A stretch of 64,000 nucleotides of DNA from Winogradskyella echinorum (lineage in GTDB: Bacteria; Bacteroidota; Bacteroidia; Flavobacteriales; Flavobacteriaceae). This document shows positions 60,245-64,000 of this stretch, one piece after another. The position numbers were made by a program, and so were the translations under genes. The stretch spans positions 558,001-622,000 of the forward strand of contig NZ_JACOQD010000002.1 in NCBI RefSeq assembly GCF_014297365.1, written 5' to 3'. How positions within the stretch are numbered: the first letter of the stretch is position 1; each line of letters begins with the position of its first letter. Below the pieces are notes generated by a model. That model saw nothing but the letters and a program-made list of their open reading frames with translations, made no database searches and was not told the origin of the DNA.

Positions 60245-62764
60245 ATGTATCAGATTAGACTCTGTCTTTTGCTTTTTATAAGCAGTATATTTTCATTACA
60301 CGCCCAACAACCTCAAAAACTCAATTCTTCAGAAATTTACGAAGCTGTTCAAAAACTTAATGTTTTAGGTTCAGTACTCTATATCGCTGCGCATCCAGAT
60401 GATGAGAATACACGTTTAATCTCTTACATGGCTAATCATGTAAAGGCTCGTACTGCTTATTTGTCTTTAACCCGTGGAGATGGTGGACAAAACCTAATTG
60501 GGCCAGAAATAAGAGAGCTTTTAGGTGTTATTAGAACGCAGGAGCTTTTAGCTGCAAGACGTATCGATGGTGGTGAACAACGTTTTACAAGAGCAAATGA
60601 TTTTGGCTACTCTAAACATCCAGACGAAACTTTAGAAATATGGAATAAAGATGAAGTACTTTCTGATGTGGTTTGGGCCATCCGAGAATTTAAACCAGAC
60701 ATCATTATTAATCGATTTGACCACAGACGAGCAGGACAAACTCACGGACACCATACTAGTTCTGCGATGTTAAGCTTAGAAGCTTTTGATTTAGCAAACG
60801 ATCCTTCAAAATATAGTAGTCAACTAGAATTAACTGAAACTTGGCAGCCGAAACGTTTATTTTACAACACCTCTTGGTGGCGCTATGGAAGTCAAGAAGA
60901 ATTCGATAAAGTGGACAAAAGCAATATGCTCAACTTTGATATTGGAGTGTATTACCCAACAAAAGGTATGTCTAATAACGAAGTGGCCTCTTTAGCAAGT
61001 AGCCAACACCTTTGTCAAGGTTTTGGTCGTTTAACGACTCGTGGCTCACAAAAAGAATATATCGAATTTTTAAAAGGAAAGCCTTTAGATGATGGCAATG
61101 ATGTTTTTGCCGGTATTGATACTTCTTGGAACAGAATTGAAGGTGGACAAGCCATTGGAAACATTATGACCAAAATTGAAAATAATTTTGATTTTGTAAA
61201 TCCTACCACTCACCTACCACAACTTTTAGAAGCCTATAGATTGCTTCAAAATGTTAACGACAACCATTGGAAAACTATTAAAACCAATGAGCTTAAAGCT
61301 ATAATTGAAGCTTGTACTGGTTTGTATTTAGAAGTGTCGGCAAATTCTCCACAAGCTTCGCCAAATTCTGATGTTGCTCTGCGTATGGAAGTTTTAAACC
61401 GAAGTAATGCAAAAATCAACTTGGTGTCGTACAATCTTTCCACCTTAGATAAAGGCATTACAAAAAATATGGAATTGCCAGAAAACCAACGTTTAAATTT
61501 TGAAGAAGGTATTACAATTCCTCACAATATGGCTTATACAGCTCCATATTGGCTAAACAACCATAGTACATTGGGTATGTATCATGTAGAATATCAAGAT
61601 TTAATTGGCTTACCAGAAACACCAAGAATTATTTTCGTAGACTTTAATTTAAATATAAATGGTACACCTATAACTATAACAAAACCAGTTGTATATCGCT
61701 ATTCAAAACCAGATAAAGGTGAATTATATAGGCCTTTTGAAATTATTCCAGAAGTATCAGCAAGCATAAGCGATAAAGTATTCATTTTTGAAAATGACCA
61801 ACAAAAAGAAATTGAAATTATTGTAAAAGCTGGTCGCGATGCTATTGAAGGTTATGTGCAAATGGCTTATCCTAATGATTGGAGTGTTTATCCCCAAAAG
61901 CAAAAGATAGAAATTGCTAATAAAGGAGATATTCAAAAAGTGGTATTTACTGTAATTCCTCCAAAAGGAAAGAGTGAAGGTTTAATAACTCCAATGGTAA
62001 ATATTAATGGTGAATTTTACACAGATGAGTTAATAGAAATAGATTACGAACATATTCCATTTCAAACGGTTTTAATGCCAAGTGAAAGCAAAGTGGTACG
62101 CTTAGATATTGAAAAAAAAGGTGATAATATTGGTTATATTGAAGGAGCTGGTGATGTAGTGCCTGAAAGTTTGAGACAAATCGGTTATAAGGTTACCATT
62201 ATTAAACCAGAACAAATTTCACCAGAAAACCTTTCTAATTTTGATGCCATCGTTGTTGGCATAAGAGCTTACAACATTGTAGATGAATTAAAATTTAAAC
62301 AAAAATTCTTACTAGATTATGTAAAAGAAGGTGGGAATCTGGTAATTCAATATAACACCAATAGAAGATTAAAAGTAGATAATTTAGCACCATATGATTT
62401 AAAATTATCACGAGATCGTGTTACTGATGAAAATGCTTTGGTAAGAATATTAGAGCCTAATCATCCTGTTCTTAATTTTCCAAATAAAATTACTATTCAA
62501 GATTTTGAAGGTTGGGTACAAGAACGTGGATTGTATTTCCCAAATGAATGGTCTAAAGAATTTACACCACTACTCGCTTCCAACGATAAAGGAGAGTCAT
62601 CTAAAGAAGGTGCTTTACTAGTTGCTAAGTATGGTAAAGGAAATTACATCTATACAGGCTTAAGCTTCTTTAGAGAATTCCCAGCTGGTGTTTCTGGAGC
62701 TTATAGGTTATTTGCTAACCTACTTTCAGCAGGAAAAGAAGATGCTGCTACATTAAAAAATTAA
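60245..62764 (+). CDS. Large secreted PIG-L family deacetylase with C-terminal ThuA/GATase-like domain
   Basis: An 839-residue exported enzyme. Residues 1-20 are a signal peptide (LHAQ). The PIG-L domain (about 40-300) has the zinc motif A-A-H-P-D-D-E (H50, D53), 'LTRGDGGQNLIG' and a 'GHH' segment near residue 175 that should supply the third ligand. A middle beta region (about 370-620) has immunoglobulin-like strands. The C-terminal part (about 630-830, 'EGAGDVVPESLRQIGYKVTII...IVVGIRAYN') looks like a glutamine-amidotransferase/ThuA fold. It probably deacetylates an N-acetyl sugar in the envelope or outside the cell. It differs from BshB1, which is short and cytoplasmic. Confidence 0.9.
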   Translation: MYQIRLCLLLFISSIFSLHAQQPQKLNSSEIYEAVQKLNVLGSVLYIAAHPDDENTRLISYMANHVKARTAYLSLTRGDGGQNLIGPEIRELLGVIRTQELLAARRIDGGEQRFTRANDFGYSKHPDETLEIWNKDEVLSDVVWAIREFKPDIIINRFDHRRAGQTHGHHTSSAMLSLEAFDLANDPSKYSSQLELTETWQPKRLFYNTSWWRYGSQEEFDKVDKSNMLNFDIGVYYPTKGMSNNEVASLASSQHLCQGFGRLTTRGSQKEYIEFLKGKPLDDGNDVFAGIDTSWNRIEGGQAIGNIMTKIENNFDFVNPTTHLPQLLEAYRLLQNVNDNHWKTIKTNELKAIIEACTGLYLEVSANSPQASPNSDVALRMEVLNRSNAKINLVSYNLSTLDKGITKNMELPENQRLNFEEGITIPHNMAYTAPYWLNNHSTLGMYHVEYQDLIGLPETPRIIFVDFNLNINGTPITITKPVVYRYSKPDKGELYRPFEIIPEVSASISDKVFIFENDQQKEIEIIVKAGRDAIEGYVQMAYPNDWSVYPQKQKIEIANKGDIQKVVFTVIPPKGKSEGLITPMVNINGEFYTDELIEIDYEHIPFQTVLMPSESKVVRLDIEKKGDNIGYIEGAGDVVPESLRQIGYKVTIIKPEQISPENLSNFDAIVVGIRAYNIVDELKFKQKFLLDYVKEGGNLVIQYNTNRRLKVDNLAPYDLKLSRDRVTDENALVRILEPNHPVLNFPNKITIQDFEGWVQERGLYFPNEWSKEFTPLLASNDKGESSKEGALLVAKYGKGNYIYTGLSFFREFPAGVSGAYRLFANLLSAGKEDAATLKN

Positions 62765-62825
62765 GAAATTAGAGAGAAATAAAACTAAATAACTAATTAG
62801 AACCAACAATAACAAAAACGAAAGT

Positions 62826-62958
62826 CCCGATTTTCGACAACGTCGGAATAAACGATTTTAAGAAATAATGAGCAAAAAAGTGGAACTGCGAAGCGTAGTT
62901 TCAAGCATGTAACTTTGAAAGAGAATGTGCTTTAGCAATTTCCTTATAAATCGTTTTG
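62826..62958. other. Structured non-coding element (candidate dispersed intergenic repeat or RNA)
   Basis: The 250-nt gap between the deacetylase and the 39-residue peptide holds nested inverted sequence. A long-range arm pair at 62850-62866 and 62938-62956 (AAACGATTT...) pairs almost completely with two bulges. Inside it, a 9-bp hairpin with a 3-nt loop lies at 62882-62902 (core AACTGCG-AAG-CGTAGTT, one G-T). Just before it is a small hairpin CGAC-AAC-GTCG at 62835-62845. No coding frame explains it. No poly-T follows, so it is not a simple terminator. Confidence 0.5.
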
Positions 62959-63014
62959 ACTTTTTGGTTCGCTTTCTGTCAAGACAAAATGAACATTAAA
63001 AACAACTGATTAAT

Positions 63015-63134
63015 ATGCACAACCAAGACCAACCACAAGAAAAACAAAAATGGGATAAGATGTACACTATCGTACTAATCGCTAACGCATTGTACATAGT
63101 ACTCTTTTACTTTATAACAGCATCATTCGCTTAA
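63015..63134 (+). CDS. 39-residue single-helix membrane peptide ahead of the symporter
   Basis: ATG at 63015 to TAA at 63132-63134. A charged, Gln-rich head (MHNQDQPQEKQKWDKMYT) leads to one membrane helix (about residues 17-36, with I-V-L-I-A-N-A-L-Y-I-V-L-F-Y-F). The gene ends 4 nt before the symporter start, so the two are co-translated. Small single-helix partners in front of sodium:solute symporters are known in other lineages (for example DUF4212 before acetate/propionate symporters), and this could be an analogous subunit. It is short, but codon pattern and context support a real gene. Confidence 0.7.
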   Translation: MHNQDQPQEKQKWDKMYTIVLIANALYIVLFYFITASFA

Positions 63135-63138
63135 ATAT

Positions 63139-64000
63139 ATGCAAACATTAGATTGGAGAGATTGGCTAGTTCTTATCGCTACACTTTTAGCGATTGTTGG
63201 CTACGGCACATGGAAAACTAGAGGTAGAAAAAATGCCCAAGATTACATAAAGGGTGGTAACACAACCAAATGGTGGACTATCGGTTTGTCAGTAATGGCA
63301 ACACAAGCTAGCGCTATAACTTTCCTTTCTACAACTGGTCAGGCTTTTTCTGACGGTATGGGTTTTGTTCAATTCTATTTTGGATTGCCAATTGCCATGG
63401 TGATTATTTGTTTGGTATTTATACCTCTTTATCATCGTCTTAAAGTTTATACAGCCTATGAATTTCTCGAAAATCGATTCGACCTTAAAACACGAAGTCT
63501 AACAGCAATCTTATTTTTAATTCAACGTGGCTTAGCTGCTGGTATCACAATATTTGCTCCAGCCATTATTCTCTCTGTTGTTTTAGGTTGGAATATTGTT
63601 ACACTTAACATTGTTATTGGCGTTTTAGTCATCATCTACACCGTTTCTGGCGGAACAAAAGCCGTAACAGTGACACAAAAACAGCAAATGTTTGTAATTT
63701 TTGCCGGTATGCTAGCTGCATTATTCATTATAATAAATCTAATTCCAGATGACGTTTCCTTTAGAGATGCCATTGATATTGCTGGTGCTACTGGAAAAAT
63801 GGAAGTCTTAGATTTTTCATTTGACCTAGAAAATCGCTATACAGTTTGGACAGGCTTAATAGGTGGAACATTTTTAATGTTATCATATTTTGGCACAGAC
63901 CAAAGCCAAGTGCAGCGCTACCTTTCTGGTAAATCCATGAAAGAAATGCAAATGGGTTTACTATTTAATGGTTTATTAAAAGTACCAATGCAGTTTTTCA
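63139..64000 (+). CDS. Sodium:solute symporter family transporter (cut by window edge)
   Basis: The first 287 codons of an SSS-family carrier from the ATG at 63139 to the edge. The opening 'MQTLDWRDWLVLIATLLAIVGYG' is the first helix. 'NTTKWWTIGLSVMATQASAITFLSTTGQAFSDGMGFVQFYFG' (about 50-90) is the conserved helix pair with the sodium-site Ser/Thr region, as in SGLT-like SSS proteins. 'VSGGTKAVTVTQKQQMFV' (about 172-190) and 'MLSYFGTDQSQVQRYLSGKSMKE' (about 252-275) are family signatures. Seven or more membrane segments are visible. The substrate cannot be named. Confidence 0.9.
   Translation, partial: MQTLDWRDWLVLIATLLAIVGYGTWKTRGRKNAQDYIKGGNTTKWWTIGLSVMATQASAITFLSTTGQAFSDGMGFVQFYFGLPIAMVIICLVFIPLYHRLKVYTAYEFLENRFDLKTRSLTAILFLIQRGLAAGITIFAPAIILSVVLGWNIVTLNIVIGVLVIIYTVSGGTKAVTVTQKQQMFVIFAGMLAALFIIINLIPDDVSFRDAIDIAGATGKMEVLDFSFDLENRYTVWTGLIGGTFLMLSYFGTDQSQVQRYLSGKSMKEMQMGLLFNGLLKVPMQFF

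Overview
The window comes from a chromosome of a Bacteroidota bacterium, most likely a marine member of the Flavobacteriaceae. The evidence is AT-rich DNA, two giant secreted proteins ending in type IX secretion (T9SS) type B sorting domains, a PorP/SprF-family partner gene, a bacillithiol gene (bshB1), a ResB-CcsA fusion, and promoters of the Bacteroidota form TTTG-N19-TAnnTTTG in front of both tRNA genes. I see no prophage, insertion sequence, CRISPR array or rRNA operon.

Layout. 1-2.1 kb: the start of an unknown secreted protein, a DegT-family aminotransferase and a nitroreductase, all on the minus strand. 2.35-11 kb: a 2562-residue repeat adhesin and its SprF-like partner. 11-14.3 kb: a MocA-like nucleotidyltransferase with a two-subunit molybdenum hydroxylase. 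14.4-36.7 kb: a stress and dormancy island (below). 36.7-41.3 kb: patatin phospholipase, tRNA-Ser(UGA), a small membrane gene split by an in-frame stop, two M28 peptidases and tRNA-His(GUG). 41.5-46 kb: a small membrane protein, a second T9SS protein and a lipoprotein. 46-53.8 kb, minus strand: bshB1, a PLP sulfur-amino-acid lyase, a MATE pump, cytochrome c assembly, MscL and truncated haemoglobin. 53.8-64 kb, plus strand: DUF2520 protein, KdsC-like phosphatase, UbiA prenyltransferase, Maf, a lipoprotein, MscS-like channel, CorA, a membrane protein, a large PIG-L deacetylase, a 39-residue membrane peptide and a sodium:solute symporter cut by the window edge.

The main find is in 14.4-36.7 kb. 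Twelve promoters carry a 12-bp FNR-type palindrome (TGAY-N4-RTCA, one copy with a single deviation), and in each its centre lies exactly 29.5 nt before a -7 element of the form TAnnTTTG or a close variant. A thirteenth, weaker site is one base off. The genes behind them are six universal stress proteins, Hsp20, a ribosome hibernation factor, a TerB-like protein, a CDP-alcohol phosphatidyltransferase, a flavin-binding oxidase-like protein, the MlaEFD lipid transporter, a patatin phospholipase and, with the weaker site, a P1B-4 metal ATPase. In the middle of the island lies a histidine kinase whose first PAS domain keeps the FixL-type His and Arg at the FixL spacing of 20 residues. It overlaps a response regulator that fuses a receiver directly to a Crp/Fnr-type DNA-binding module. 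I infer a condensed FixL-FixJ-FixK-like haem or redox relay driving a dormancy programme that resembles the mycobacterial DosR regulon in content. The regulator-site link is inferred, not shown.

Other points of interest: an eRF1-like mini-protein with a degenerate GGQ loop inside the stress operon; an ATP-cone/Mrr-nuclease fusion paired with a beta-CASP nuclease; a 7-bp repeat that forms a termination-reinitiation ladder before the UbiA gene; alternating 570-bp repeats in the adhesin; and a structured non-coding element near 62.8 kb.
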